Shown here one piece after another: positions 1 through 12,242 of a DNA stretch of 64,000 nt. The notes under the pieces are model-generated. The model was given only the letters and a program-made list of their open reading frames with translations. It was not told where the DNA came from and did not search any database. The position numbers and the translations under genes are program-made. Every line of letters starts with the position of its first letter. The stretch's first letter is position 1. Where the stretch lies: NCBI GenBank assembly GCA_021234535.1, contig CM037845.1:9974143-10038142 (forward strand). Reading direction: 5' to 3'. The DNA is from Stichopus chloronotus. Taxonomy: Eukaryota; Echinodermata; Holothuroidea; Aspidochirotida; Stichopodidae.

Positions 1-20
1 TATATATATATATATATATA
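1..20. repeat. (TA)n microsatellite at window edge
   Basis: Uninterrupted alternating TA at the left edge; it probably continues outside the window. Confidence 0.9.
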
Positions 21-1078
21 TCGGCGAATGCATGGACAATGATTCCGGCCAGCAAACATCACCACCCACTGGTGGCACAGACTTCTCTTTCACATTTGGA
101 GAGATTGCACTGGATTTAAAAAGAACAATCCAGATCATCCCAAACTACAGTAGTGTCATTCAAGCCATTTTCCCACAAAAGTAACTCCCACTTGGTTCAC
201 AAAGGTATCGAAACAGTAATTCATTTTATGATAAACAACATTGGAGACAGCTCCATGAGTAATTCATAATCACAGAATGATGAAATAAAGTAGCATACTA
301 GTTTCGTTGTCCCTTGTTTCTGTTCGATTTCTACATCATAGGCTCCGTCGGCCTATCAAAACATCTTGGCGATTTCAAACGATCCGTATCTACACACGCA
401 GACTCAGAGCAGAAATTGAAAGTTGTTGACATGTAGTTTCAGATTATTGTGGTCTTTATGAGGATATTTTGCATATTGCTTGGCCTATTTTTTCAACAAA
501 GCTATGAATGTTCTCTTATACCTGATGTACAAGTGCAACAGATAGCGTTGGGGATGAGATCAATGGAGACAGTGAGATACAGCTTTCATAATCTGGTCAA
601 GGGGTTAACGGCAAAATAAGTTTTAACGCAATGTTAGATCATCCTGTCTTTGTGAAGCAAATGCATGTATTTCTTTGTGAAAAGTTTCTCAAACACACAG
701 AAATTATCTGCCATCTACTGACCAAGGGTCATCTACTGACCAAGAGCCATCTACTAAGAGCCACCTAACACCACTGGAGCTTCCTTGAAAAGCAACAGCA
801 ATACATCTCAACATGGGGAAATCAACAAGCAAGGTTTCTGTGTCCAGCCAATTTCACCTTCTTCTTGCAAATCCCCAACTTTGACAAACCACTAAAATGA
901 GATCAGCTAAAATTTGAAAACTCCTGTTCCACCCCCCCCCCAAAAAAAAAAAAAAGGAACCAAAAGGCTGGAACATAATGCCTGATATAAGCACACATGC
1001 CACACAGCACCTCCACTTTTACGATATCAATCCTTTCGACCACAAGTGGTTCAGTTTGAGACCCTAGTGGGGCCTTAC
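21..1078 (-). other. Sestrin intron (5' part), nothing else recognised
   Basis: This stretch follows the donor site of the 1079-1252 exon on the minus strand, so it is the start of the next intron. I looked for the expected continuation of sestrin (the AARHQC segment) on the minus strand and did not find it. It holds a short tandem repeat at 711-764 and a C-run/A-run near 931-956, and I see nothing else. Confidence 0.6.
711..764. repeat. Short tandem repeat, about three units of 17-19 bp
   Basis: The phrase CATCTACTGACCAAG recurs in tandem three times with slight decay (the last unit is shortened). It is intronic to sestrin. Confidence 0.7.
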
Positions 1079-1252
1079 CATTATTGCAAGGTAGTGTCTG
1101 TATTCAAATGGAAGTGGACCGTCCTTCTTCATCATGAATTCCTGGGTCTGCTGGAAGGCGCTCAGGTAGCGGGGATGCAGCCCCAAGACGCTGCTTAGGT
1201 TGTCCAACCGCTGGTTTTGGATGAAGACTTCTATGAAGACGTCTCTCAGGTC
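1079..1252 (-). CDS. SESN: Sestrin, internal exon (58 codons)
   Basis: Partial coding exon of sestrin, a stress-induced regulator that binds GATOR2 and restrains mTORC1 and has been linked to peroxiredoxin regeneration (family knowledge). What is seen: the minus strand reads DLRDVFIEVF, then RLDNLSSVLGLHPRYL, then DGPLPFEYRHYLAIM. This matches the sestrin N-terminal core, where vertebrate paralogs have a RLDN...LHPQYL...DGPLP.YRHYIAIM series. The acceptor is a T-rich tract ending CCCGTCAG just before 1252. The donor is ATG|GTAAGG with GT at 1078-1077. Both borders are phase 0. The conserved AARHQC cysteine segment should begin the next exon, left of the window. Family identity is confident. 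The paralog (SESN1, 2 or 3) cannot be assigned because invertebrates usually have a single gene. Confidence 0.93.
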
Positions 1253-2319
1253 CTGACGGGAAAAAAAAGGGCAAGAGTGAGCGAGAAACTTTTGCCTGTT
1301 ACAAAAGTAAAACTTGGAGAGGGAAAAGGGTAGCATTCCGGGGAAAAATGTTCCCATTTTATAACTGTTGAAAGTTGCTCTAATTTATAAAAAAACAAAC
1401 CTACGATAGTTTACGGTTTACACACTTTTTTTGTTTGATGGTCTTTGATGTTTTAAATTTAGTCGTTTTCTGCAACTTTCCTATTTCGCTAAAATTTTGC
1501 CTGGATCAGCATGCTTTGATGAAGGTGCGATTTCCATTCCGCTCAATGCTCTTGAGATTGCCTCGCAGCCTCTCTTTTCAATATTCAGAAATCTCTTCCT
1601 GAAAAAAGAGTACCACATTTTACACTGCACTTGACTACAAACACATTTACATTTTCACAATTTCTTCACTGTATTTCAACGTGCATTCTCATAAAATGTT
1701 TTTTTGTCTCTCTGAGGTCACTTTGTTCGAAGCTTCCTGATATAATCGGCAGCACGAAACTCTGCGAAGATCATTAACCACAATCAAACATACCATCCAT
1801 GTTTAGTGAGTGCCAAATGCTGAATAAAATTACACATTAACCATTCGATGATTGACTCCTCAGACGGCAACCGTCCTGAAAGCTGTGAGATGATCATCAT
1901 TTGCAGCGAAACCTTCTTTAAAACTCTCTTTACATTAATTGTGAGATCAATATAAACTGTAAAGTGAAAAAAAAAGGTGTTCCTTGTCCGTTCACTGCCC
2001 TTCCCCTACTGTGATACACACTAAAGCCCCCCTTTTTTTCCTCTGAAATCTTAATGTTTTTCAGCATGTGTTGAATATTAAATTTCATGGTCTCACTTTT
2101 TCTTCACTTTTGTTATCTCAGGGAATGGAAATGAAGTGAAACTAGAGAGTATTGAAAACATATCTCACTGAAAAGTTATCCTTACAAGTGAGATGATAAG
2201 AACAGAGCACCGATTCTGATGGTCATTTCTACAATTTTGCAATTTGTTTTTATTCCTTTACAAAACATCACAAGAAGAATATTATCAAAACAAATCTGAT
2301 CATTCTGTACTATTTGAAC

Positions 2320-2535
2320 AGTTGCTACTCTGCTGCCGACAGAAGCTATTGGCTGATGAGAAAAACTAGCTTGCTGAGAGAGAATTTAGCTAAGACCTCT
2401 ACACTCCTAGCACGAAAGGACAGAAAAAATGGGAAAGAGACAGTTCGAACAGCACTGGGAAAGTTTAATACCAGTACTTTTGGCATAGAAGATCGAAGTG
2501 GAGTTGTTGTGTTAAGATAGATGAGTGGAGTAAAC
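2320..2535. mobile_element. Decayed element-B copy
   Basis: The right end reads GTTGTTGTGTTAAGATAGA, close to the element-B terminus GTTGTTGTGTTGAGACAGG seen at other copies. The preceding stretch, with ACCAGTACTTT, also matches the copy near 39680. The left boundary is uncertain. An open frame across it is probably fortuitous. Confidence 0.45.
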
Positions 2536-3264
2536 AATCATGAAGTAGTGACTAGCTACATGGAATACTGAAATACATTTTTCAGACTAACAACTAAACC
2601 ATTCACAATTATTCAAACTGATGCCAACAGTTCACCCTTGCTTTCAAAGAAGCAAATAGGATTGAAAAAATTTACAATGAGCAACAAATGAAAGGTCACT
2701 CAAACAAACGTGAATGCATTAGCTGCCCTGATCAAGCCAGCGAGGAACCCTGCACAAGTTTTTGCGATAAGAGTTAAGGGGTGGTAAAGGGCAAATCCGG
2801 CCACAAGATGGCGGATGCAGGGTGCAGTGTCGGTTTCAAGACTTCCAGACCACGCTTTCTAAGAAATGGCATTGTGTACAGTAGGCATGGCAGTGAGGTA
2901 AACAGCATGTGTCTTCCACATGAATAATAGCTACGATAAACTTCCGTTTTGTCTAGTCCATAAATCACGCACTCAACACTGTGCTCCATTGACACAATTT
3001 GTACACTGTGACGATGGGAATATCTGATACCACTTTGGCATCGTAATTCATAATTGTTCTGCCTTTATTATCATTTTTCACGATCTTGAAATGATGTCTT
3101 TGTACTCACAGGAAAAATATCAAACACACACGTTGTCTCTGTATTCTTCTAATTCAATGTAAACCATTTGAATGAAGCTGCTGCTACAGTATTAAATGCA
3201 CACTAGAAGAAGAATCAATGCCATAGATGAAGATAAATAAGGATAAAAAATTTCTGGAAGGACC

Positions 3265-3420
3265 AACCTCCTGGCACATAGAGATGGCAGAATAGGAAGG
3301 AGGTGCTAGTTCAGAATTACACTGGATGGCACTACAGGTGGTGTAACAACATTTCAAGTACTCTTTTATGTGGTAGAAGAGAGTGCTATTGATGAGATGA
3401 GACAGGTAAGTGATCAGCGA
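3265..3420. mobile_element. Element-B copy, right part
   Basis: Ends in GATGAGACAGGTAAGTGA, the family-B terminus. The interior phrase CACATAGAGATGGCAGAAT recurs near 54295-54310, which supports a dispersed repeat. Confidence 0.5.
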
Positions 3421-3896
3421 AGAAAATGCTCTTCGAACACCTTCCATGATAGCTTTACTACAACACTGTATTAATCTCACGTTATATAGTGTCTGCAATC
3501 AGAGTGTAGTAATGTGCTCTACCGATACTGCTATAGCTAGCACATGCAAACTGCATGACGCGATGAAGAAAACCTTCCTGCATCTCTCTCATGCTGCAGA
3601 GAAGCTGCAACTTTAAGGTTGGGTGGCCAATAAATCTGACTGACGCAAAACCAAAAACACGTCATTGGACTGGAGACCAACCCCCCCCCCCCCACCGACA
3701 CTTTTTAGGACCCTAGGTCCAGGGTAATACTCTGCAGAAGCTCTTTCCTGGGCAAGATGTGAATGGCATTGATAGTCAGGGAGGTAGGCATTAAAGAGCA
3801 GTACGTTCATGACGTTGCGCTCAACCAATCGATGACGATCAGTGCTGCTTTTAACTAATCCAAAACAAACTGAAGCATTAGTAAGACTGAACTTAC

Positions 3897-3929
3897 CAAT
3901 TCATCTGGTCCATTGCTGATGGGGATCAA
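3897..3929 (-). CDS. SESN: Sestrin 33-nt microexon (11 codons)
   Basis: The minus strand shows a pyrimidine-rich tract ending GTAACGTTTCAG, then 33 nt encoding LIPISNGPDEL, then the donor GTAAGTTCAG. Both borders are phase 0, so it fits between the upstream exon ending FIPSEE and the downstream exon starting DLRDVF. In vertebrate sestrins the FIP.(K/E)E motif is followed by a similar short variable linker before the helix leading to RLDN, so the joined product has the expected spacing; without this exon it would be about nine residues too short. It is too short to appear as a long open frame. The inference rests on splice signals, frame and family alignment, not on transcripts. Confidence 0.8.
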
Positions 3930-4349
3930 CTGAAACGTTACAAAGAAAAGAAACAGACAAACACATTGAGTTAAAAAAAAAAAATGGTCAAAAATTGCAA
4001 ATCAAGACAAAGATCTGATCATTGCCAATTATGCAGTGAGTGGACAGGTAACTCAGGTTATCGGGGAGGGGGGGGTTTGCGGTCAATAGGAGTACCTTTC
4101 CCTGAAGCCTTAATCATACTTCACTTCACTTTTCCTCAATTCTTCACATGGTTTAAATATTCACAGCACAAGTGCCGACAGTCTTATGCCTCTTACAAGA
4201 CCTTTTGCCAAGCACTGGTACTTATCTTTGATGGTCTATTGCCAAGGCTATAGGTCCATTCTGAAAAAGGGCCACCTTCCTACATGCTCATAGAAAAAAG
4301 CTCCTTTTCAGCTGAAAAAAAAAACAAACTATTATTGTCTACATAGTAA

Positions 4350-4408
4350 AAGAGCAGTAGTTATGTGGTGACAGGTACATGAGCAAAACAAAGTTGCTCA
4401 TGTACCTG
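4350..4408. repeat. Perfect 15-bp inverted repeat with 7-nt loop
   Basis: CAGGTACATGAGCAA at 4372-4386 is followed after 7 nt by its exact reverse complement at 4394-4408. The left arm sits where an element-B right end (GTTATGTGGTGACAGGTA) terminates, so this may be the junction of two element ends. At 37 nt it is short for a microRNA precursor. Confidence 0.7.
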
Positions 4409-5461
4409 CATTTGGGATAAACAAAGTTGGCAACATCACCTCATTTCTATAAATACCAATTTGGGCCCTGCTGATGGTGTCCCCCCTCTCTTAAACACAA
4501 CAACTACTAGTTGTCTTTCTTCTTTAGTGAAACTGCTTTACAACGCATGGTACCTTAGTTTGCAAAGTATAACAATACCGGTATAACTTTAAATTGTCAA
4601 GAAAATCCACTTGGTTTCTTGAGGGAACAAATAATACTTAAGACTTAAAATGGATGTTAAGATTTCTTGCAGTTTCATGAGGAATTTTGGGGGAAACTTT
4701 CTTTGCATTTTCTCTTGCTCATACATATCACCAAATTGTATTGAGGTGGAAAGCTACTAGGATTCGGGGAGGAGGAGGAGGAGGGAGACACGCTGGCCTC
4801 AATGTTTGAGGCCCTGATGAGGGTGCCACTTAAAACATTGCAAAAGGAAAGACTATTTACCATATTGGTAGCAAAATGACTGCATACAATTACTGAATTA
4901 TTTATCAATACATATAACCCATCATAAACATGCATGATGCATAACACATATTGGCACTGTTTGAATTGTATCACTATTTACAATTAAAATATGTTGTGTT
5001 TGAAAGAATTTTTTAGTACTTTCAATAAACGTGGTTTTTAAGTTGATGCATTTTTCATGTATATCAAATTTAACCACCTTATCCCTGTTCAATATTCACG
5101 ATATGACAAGCAATGCATCTTTCAAGATCTTGAGTAATTTATCATGGATGCATGTCATCTTGCTACCCCAATGGCATTTAAGCCCTGCCTCTTCATACTC
5201 ATCCATGATTTTAAGAGAATCACTAATCAGCAGCGTAAGAACAGTTAGGCCATTTATTAAACATATCAATTTTTTCCAGTGGACAACCCCTTTAAATAGG
5301 AAAATCTAATATCCATCTGAAAAACATTATGTGGAGATGTTTCATTATCATATCCACAAACAAACCACACACAAATAGAATGGCAAGATCTCATTTTCTT
5401 GTGAAACAAAATTATAACACAAAGTAAAAACTTTGATAAAAACTGTTTTAAAGTTCACTTT

Positions 5462-5486
5462 ATACACACACACACATATATAAACA
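5462..5486. repeat. CA/TA microsatellite
   Basis: Short run of alternating CA followed by TA dinucleotides. Nothing else is recognised between 4410 and 5790 apart from A/T-rich sequence. Confidence 0.6.
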
Positions 5487-5799
5487 AATACAAACAAACA
5501 GAGCAATTTTTCAGCAAAAAAGAAAAAAAACAAAACAAATGAGCACATTCTCACAAGAGAATCAAAATCCCTGAAATTCATTGAAAACATTTAAATATCA
5601 ACCACCTTATATAATATAGTTCATTTCCTGCCCTCTCACATACATGCTATCAAGTGTGTGACGTCTTTCCTGCTGTCTGCGCACAAGTATGTCTGCCAGG
5701 AAAAAAAGTAAACCTGTGACCTTATCCGATTGCCTTTAATCAAATCTGACTTTCATAAACAATGCTAGCAGCATTGTTCTAAAAACAGCAACCAAAGCG

Positions 5800-5975
5800 T
5801 TATTATGTCGCTAATGAATTCACACCATGCACAACAACGAGATAAAGATCCTTCACGAATGGCTCGCATTCCAAAGCAATCTACCTCTCTCCGCTCTGAC
5901 CCGCATCTCTGTGTTCTCCAGCCGGCGAAAAGCCGGTGCACACCCCAGCGACAAGCCGGCACATTCCCTGGCAAA
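5800..5975. promoter_or_regulatory. CpG-enriched intronic patch with GC hairpin
   Basis: CpG dinucleotides are visibly denser here than in the surrounding AT-rich intron, and CCGGCGAAAAGCCGG near 5921-5937 forms a compact hairpin. Frames are open on both strands, which in GC-rich sequence means little. It could be an intronic enhancer, an alternative promoter or an old insertion. The function is not established. Confidence 0.25.
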
Positions 5976-6939
5976 CTACTGCACAGTATTGCATTCACCT
6001 ATGAAATGACCAAAGGTTGGCGGCACTGTTCTTATTTGGCTTACGGTTGCCAGTGTGCAAATGAATTGCAAATGTCTGACTGAACTTCCCCTGGAGAAGA
6101 CATTTAAGTGGCAACCAACACTATTAATCAAGGTGATATTATGCCAAAAATTGGGCAGACAGTCCATGATATTATTTCTCTAGTACCTGCCAGTAAAGAG
6201 CAATGTTGTTCATACATCTTACAATCTCACATGTATTGAAATGGCAGAGATAGCCACAAGACTGGAAGAACTTGGTACAGTACTATTTAAGTTAGGTAGG
6301 ATTTCATTAGGTTTTCTTTGCACCTGCCCCTACAATATCTTCCCTCTGCTTTTCTCTCACCTTCTCCCCCCACATGATTCATCCAGTGCACTGCTACTCA
6401 GTATTGGTCAGTGTCGGTCAGTTGCCGACCTGCAAGCTAAAATGACCACCCAGATTGTCTCCAAGTGAATGCATATTATTTAGACCAGCATAGACTTAAA
6501 TGTACTTTTCAAGAAATTTAAAACAGGCTTAGATTATCAAAGATAATGGCACAAAGCCAGAATCAGAACGAGGCAGTGACGTAATTGTCAGACTTTGGTA
6601 ATTCTCTCTGGGTGTACAGAAGTTGCAAATCTTATCATTTCTAAATTAGTACAAAAAAACTATGACTTTCATCAGGGCAGCTCCATACACTCTGTGATGA
6701 CATTCACAATAAAGAAGATCAACGAAAATGAAAACCTAGTAAGCCACTGCTACCAAAGACTTGGTGAGAACCCTGCACCCACTTCCTTGCTCCCACTCCT
6801 CTGAACACATCTCTCCACAATGACAGCAACACATGGAAAAAGAAACATACATTCTTCTGTCTACACTTCTAAGGCTGTTTTGTTTTAACATTCCCAAACA
6901 TCACCCACTTAGAAATCGACATTTTGTTGAATTTAATCG

Positions 6940-7180
6940 GCAATTCCTTTTCGAGCTCAGCCGAAAACGGTGACCTCGTTTACGCAAATCGTTCGTGCAA
7001 GTATGAAAATTTGACCACCGGAGTGGATAACTGTGTTGGGAGCAAGAGTATGTCTCAGCAAACAGGAGAGGGCATTGTATCATAAGCAGTGCTCTCTTGC
7101 GAGGATTCCCGAGGAATGCCAATGCTTGCCAACCATCATAGTCTGTGTTTACCAAATGGCTGTTTGGTCCCGGCCAGACT
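6940..7180. promoter_or_regulatory. CpG-enriched intronic patch
   Basis: About ten CpG occur within roughly 100 nt around 6915-7020, unlike the flanks. No splice-bounded exon is convincing. It is a candidate regulatory element or alternative start region inside the sestrin intron, but this is only a compositional clue. Confidence 0.25.
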
Positions 7181-8107
7181 TATTTTTTTTTTTTGCCACT
7201 GTTCGAAGTTCATTTCAGTTAATTAAATGCTGCATGTTTCACAGTGCCGCTACTGGTCTTTTACGGCTGAAATATGAAGTCAATAACGAAAATATGTGGT
7301 AATCTGAGAGTGCAGGACTGAAGCTGTGCTGAGGTAATTAATTTTTTTTACAATAGTATTCCCTCAAAAAAAAAAAAAAATACAGCCTCTATTTCTACCC
7401 TGGGGATGGTGTTGACAGCTTTTCTTCCTTCATGCAGACATAAATTTTTAAAATATTTACAGTTGTTTTATGAAAGAGGCTGATACTTAATAGGAGGGCA
7501 AGAAATATTACAATGCAAACAGGAGTTCTTTTTTTTTTTTTTTGGTTTTACACTTGTTTTTTTTTTTTTCCTTTTCTACACCTTTGTCTAGTACTGATTT
7601 GCTGTACAGTATGTTTTAAGAGAGTATGCTACTTGGAAAAACTGACAAGACATTTTCGCCAGGCTGTGATGGTCATACTTTTAAAAGAGGATGTGCAGTT
7701 GTTTGTGAGAGGTACTTTACGGGGGACACAGGTGCTAGTCCACAAGAGTAAAGGTATAGGCAGGGTTTAAGGATGAATTTTACTGACAATTGAATGGGTT
7801 CTGAAATGAAACAGAATAGGATTCCTCTGCAGGCATTTCACACCCCATGCCAATATCTTTTCCTAACTCAAGATATTGCTGTTTAAAGGAAGACTTCTCT
7901 AGTCCAGAAAGATTTCCAGTGCCTCAAGGTTACCAAAATGCCATGTAACAGTGGCAAATAATTGCAAGTTTTTGTTTTTCTTTGAAATTGAGGCAATCAT
8001 TTAACCTTGAAGTTCCCAAAAAATAAGCCAGGGGTCTGTTCCACAAAGAGTTACGCTCAATCTTAAGCTGTCCGAGTTATCATGTAGAAGGCCTATAGAA
8101 ATTGAAC

Positions 8108-8444
8108 TTAAAGGGAAATAGGGCGTTTAGAATACACCAACATGACGCACTAAAGAAATAGCTTTAGTCGTAATTAAACCATTCAGTATCACCAATAAAC
8201 GTCTGCCAAAGCTTCAGCTCCCCAAAACGCTACGCATGTGATGAGTAACGGAAGATGCATCACTTGAATTATGAAAAGTTTGGGTGAACAAATTAGTGTT
8301 GAGCAACAAATAACTGAGTTTCTCTCTGTGAAAAAAAGACTACTGTCCTTCCTTATTTTGAATAATCTATCATTCTGCATCCACAAACATTGGTTTTAAA
8401 AATATGGATGTTTTCTGTAAAACAAATGCCCTAGTTCCCTTTAA
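8108..8444. mobile_element. TTAA-bounded MITE, family D copy 1
   Basis: Starts TTAAAGGGAAATAGGGCG and ends with the inverse TTCCCTTTAA. Two other copies (43682-44027 and 57927-58280) align along the whole length, so the ends are well defined. It has no coding capacity. TTAA at both borders is the target preferred by piggyBac-type transposases, so a piggyBac-mobilised MITE is a reasonable guess. Confidence 0.85.
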
Positions 8445-9289
8445 GATCCATCTTAACTCTTTGTGGAACAGGGTACAGTTCAGATGAAAAAACGTTAGAT
8501 TACTCTTGGATAAAATACTAGTATTAGGTTCTGACCCTACTGGGGATCACAATCCAAATTTTCACTGCGTCAAATGGCACCGTGTGTATCCACTCAGCCA
8601 TGGTACTGGCACAGCTAAACTCTAACGCTTGCTCTAATGTATGTGAATTCATACGATGTATCTCCACAGTACCCCCTTTGCCTGTCAGATAGAACCTTAC
8701 AGGAAACACTTATACCTTTCAAAACAATGAACAAGACATTATGAACCATCCCAAATCACAAATTAATACACAAACTAATCCACCAGCAATATTCAGGCAG
8801 ATCTATTTTAAGTCTCCATCTGCTAAATTACCCACAAGGAGCCTATGCAGCTCCACCATCATTAAAAGAACATGATCCCCGGAAAACTCTGGGGACAACG
8901 GAATAGTTGTTCTGCCAGAGACGAGCTACTACCGCAAAATTCTTCAGCCATGTCTAAAGATAGGCAAGAACAAAACAAAAAAAAACAAGAAAGAAGGGGT
9001 ATTGACACAGAACAATTAGAATCTTTAGAGATTACGATACATTGAAAAACAAATATATAAAAGAACAAATGGGTTTCCATTGAGACTTATTAACTAAGAG
9101 TAAAGAGTGTAAGAACACGTCCATCCATCAAAGCCATATATGTACAAAAAGATAAACATAGATTTTGACCAAGATTTTAACCAAAACATCTTCTCATTTG
9201 ACAAAGTCCCCAAACTTCCCTGGCTCAAATATTTACACAAGACATACTTACATCCATCTGTTACTTGATAAAAGGTCAACAGCACTCTT

Positions 9290-9350
9290 GGCATGGTCGA
9301 TAAGAGTGCGCTTGTTGAGTTGAGACAGGCAAGTGAAAAGTGAAGTAACT
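9290..9350. mobile_element. Element-B right end
   Basis: GTTGAGTTGAGACAGGCAAG followed by TGAAAAGTGAAGTAA matches the family-B terminus. The left part is not recognisable. Confidence 0.4.
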
Positions 9351-9998
9351 AAAGACAATCTAACATTCAAAATTTGTTCAAAGTGTGTGTGTTGCTTTAT
9401 GAGAACTTCAAACTTTACTGGGTATCTTAATTGTGGACTAATGTATTTATTGGTCAGACTTTTTGTTAAGTCTGTTAATTTTCTTGTGACCTCTTGAATT
9501 AGAATGCATAATGTCTATTTAACATTTGGAGTGAAACGGCAAAAAGGGTAGCACATAACAGCTCATTGACAGTATGAGGACTTGGGACATAAACAAACAT
9601 TTTTGGGTGGAGTCTGACTAAAAGCTAGTGAGAGAGAAGAAAAGTTATGCAAATGGAAGGAACCCATGAAGGCTAGCTGTCAAATTTTCCCATTAAAGGA
9701 AAATAATACATCCCTTGACAGTGTTGCTCTTGATAACATCTCAAAATCCGATGAGAAAAGGAGGCAATAAGTAAGAAGGTTATTGATGAAATCATCAGAA
9801 ACAACTAAACACTTAGAGCCAATCAGAACTTTTGAATCGTAACTAGAGTTGGAGGCCCCGTCTCAGATCAGATGTGGAGTCTCAGATTGGGTTTGAGACA
9901 AGTAAAGTGAGGAGCAAAATAAACAAGAGCACTCATGAAATAAAAGCACCTATTTGAGTGACTGACATTGTTGACATATAGCTCCCAAAACATTTCAT

Positions 9999-10195
9999 TC
10001 CCCACAACTTGCTCATGTGGGTGTTCACAAGTGACTATAGGTACCCCTTGCTCACACTTATGCATTGTCAGACAAGACTCAATAAACCCTGAATAGATTG
10101 TTCTCGCACAGCACCCTCTATAACCTAGCTCTTCCTCGTTGGGCTTGAGCTTTATGCAAGTAAACAACGTAAGCATATGTCTATGATGTGAATAC
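9999..10195. mobile_element. Foldback element A copy
   Basis: Head hairpin CCCACA...TGTGGG (10001-10021), then GTTCACAAGTGACTATAGG and CCCCTTGC. The right end is GTCTATGATGTGAATAC. The interior carries the family phrase CACCCTCTA. It is bounded by T before CCCC, as in most copies. It also covers part of two longer frames, which are shadows. Confidence 0.75.
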
Positions 10196-11555
10196 TTCTG
10201 TTTCCCTGACGGGGATGGGGGGTTGGGGGGAGGAGCATCCATGAGTATACATGCTTAAGAGATGACAGAGAGCTTAAAGGGAGGAAACTGTCTACGGCTT
10301 TGGCTAACACTTGTGGAAGGTTATCTCTCAACCCAATCAACACGCACACATTGCTGTGCCACACCAAAGTCTAAAACAACAGCTGCAGTAGTTTCTGATG
10401 ACTGACATCTACTAAAGGCCAGACCCAATATCACTCCTGTACTCAAAATCTGACGAAGAAGCAATCCGTCTGTGTCCAAAATTCTTGCTTATAAAAAGGC
10501 AACTCTATTGGTTTATCAAGCGACTGAACACCAACAATGATGTACAGATGGGAAACTGAACTGGGACCATCCCGGTACAGATGTCTTGAAAACTTGGAGA
10601 AAGCTATGAGTGTCATCTCTATCCTCTGTCATGAGATAAACATAAGAACTTTTGTTATCGTGAGAAAGGTTTTAAGAATCTCAGCAGGTATGTGAGAGAT
10701 TTCATGACATTTTGGGGAATAAGTGCAGAATGCATCATGGGGGAGATAAAATGGAAAGGGATACTTATCCAAAACATTGGACTTTTGGCGACATTTAAAC
10801 CGTAGCGCCAATGGAGTATAGCTTTGACTTTTTGGCTCCAAATTAGGATAGGAAGGTGGTTGGATATATCGAAAGCTGTCACAAGCTAGATCTAAGATTA
10901 AATAGAACATTAAATGCACATGAACCTATATCTTAAGGGTTATGGCAGGGAACAGTGTTGTAATTGGATTGCAACAGTGAAGTGAGACATGATACTGTAT
11001 ATGTGGATGATGTGAAGAAATATGTGTTGTGACAAGTTTTAAACATTGAGTTGAGTGTGGAGTGGCTTTGTGTTTCAAGCAATCATTGATGACACTATAT
11101 GAACAAGTTTCAGGATCTTGCAAGAACCCATTACGGCCACCTTTCGGTCCAGTCACAGAAAGACTGATAATTGTCAAATGAGATTCACTTGGACAATAAC
11201 AGCAGCAAAATGTGACACCGATTTCTCTGTTCACAATATTGTCCAACATTTTTGCCATGTGTTTTCCCCCAATCAGTGTTGAAGAAACCATTTGTGCACC
11301 CATTTTTGAGCTGCAAGTAACTCAGATGTACACTTCTAGTATTTTTTTCCATAGTAACAAGGTCTTGGCACAAAGTCTATCAAACCTAGAATAAAAAACC
11401 AGCAGTTTGCTTCATAAAATCACTCACCTAATTTGGTCATTACACAATACACAATTGAATGCTGCCTACCATGGCGTGGGGCACTTACTGAATATAGCCT
11501 AACCACACATTAAGGCTGCTGTAATAAGCAGCATCACCATTTCAATTCACTCTAG
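10196..11555. other. Intron, nothing recognised
   Basis: A/T-rich sequence with several short open frames on both strands, none with family resemblance or a matching pair of splice sites. Confidence 0.5.
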
Positions 11556-11559
11556 GTCT

Positions 11560-11890
11560 GCATCCCTCACTCTGCAGATACCCTCCTTCCCTTCTCTATG
11601 TCCTCTGAGACACCTGTCTCTTTGCCAGAGAGCCACACTCTTTACTTCCCTCCTCCGGCTTGACCCTCTTCAACCATACGCGAGAATCATGCCGATTCTC
11701 TTCACTTACTATCCTCTCAACCAGAATGACATTCAATCCCCTCATTTCCTCTTCATCCATCTCCTAGAGATTTCTCAGTCTTTCCTTCATCTCTCTCCCT
11801 CCCCTGGGGAATTGTATTTCCCCCTCACCTCCCTCTTTTTCAGAGCACGAGATTCCTCTCTCTCATCTCACCCTCACCAGCACATTTCTG
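11560..11890. repeat. Pyrimidine-rich (CT-rich) tract
   Basis: The plus strand is dominated by C and T over about 330 nt. The reduced stop frequency this causes explains the open plus frame at 11689-11982. No coding resemblance. Confidence 0.55.
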
Positions 11891-12171
11891 AGGGCAGAGT
11901 ATCTTCAAAACAACCAAAATGTCAGGCACGAAACCAATCTCACATCATTGAGACTAAAGGCAGTTTCAATCGACTAAATTGAATCTCACTGTATAAAGAT
12001 CCTCCAACTCCTTTTACCAGGATTGTTCTGCATATCTGTGAAACATGTTCATTTTTAATCAGTTGTTTGTCATGGTCTGATTTTTACACTGGAGACTCTA
12101 AGATACATGCACACTTAAATCTGTCACTTTTCACAGGCACTGCACTCTAGCCTGCAGGTTTGGGCTACCTA

Positions 12172-12242
12172 GCTGCACCTGACGCGACTTAGAGGTCAAC
12201 TCCTGTTCAGTGCTAAGTCGTTAATTGCGCAGGAGGTGCAGC
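12172..12242. repeat. Short foldback
   Basis: GCTGCACCT...CGACTTAG at the left pairs with CTAAGTCG...AGGTGCAGC at the right, giving a nearly perfect hairpin with small bulges. It is CpG-richer than its surroundings and may be a small MITE. Confidence 0.6.

Larger units (their letters stand above)
1253..3896 (-). other. Sestrin intron, 2,644 nt
   Basis: Intron between the 33-nt microexon and the 58-codon exon. It contains two decayed copies of dispersed element B (about 2320-2530 and 3265-3420) and homopolymer runs. No further exon is needed, since the flanking exons join in phase 0 without an alignment gap. Confidence 0.75.

Noticed and set aside
4372..4408. Hairpin as a microRNA precursor
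   Set aside because: Total length of 37 nt is too short for a canonical pre-miRNA, and one arm is explained by a transposon end.
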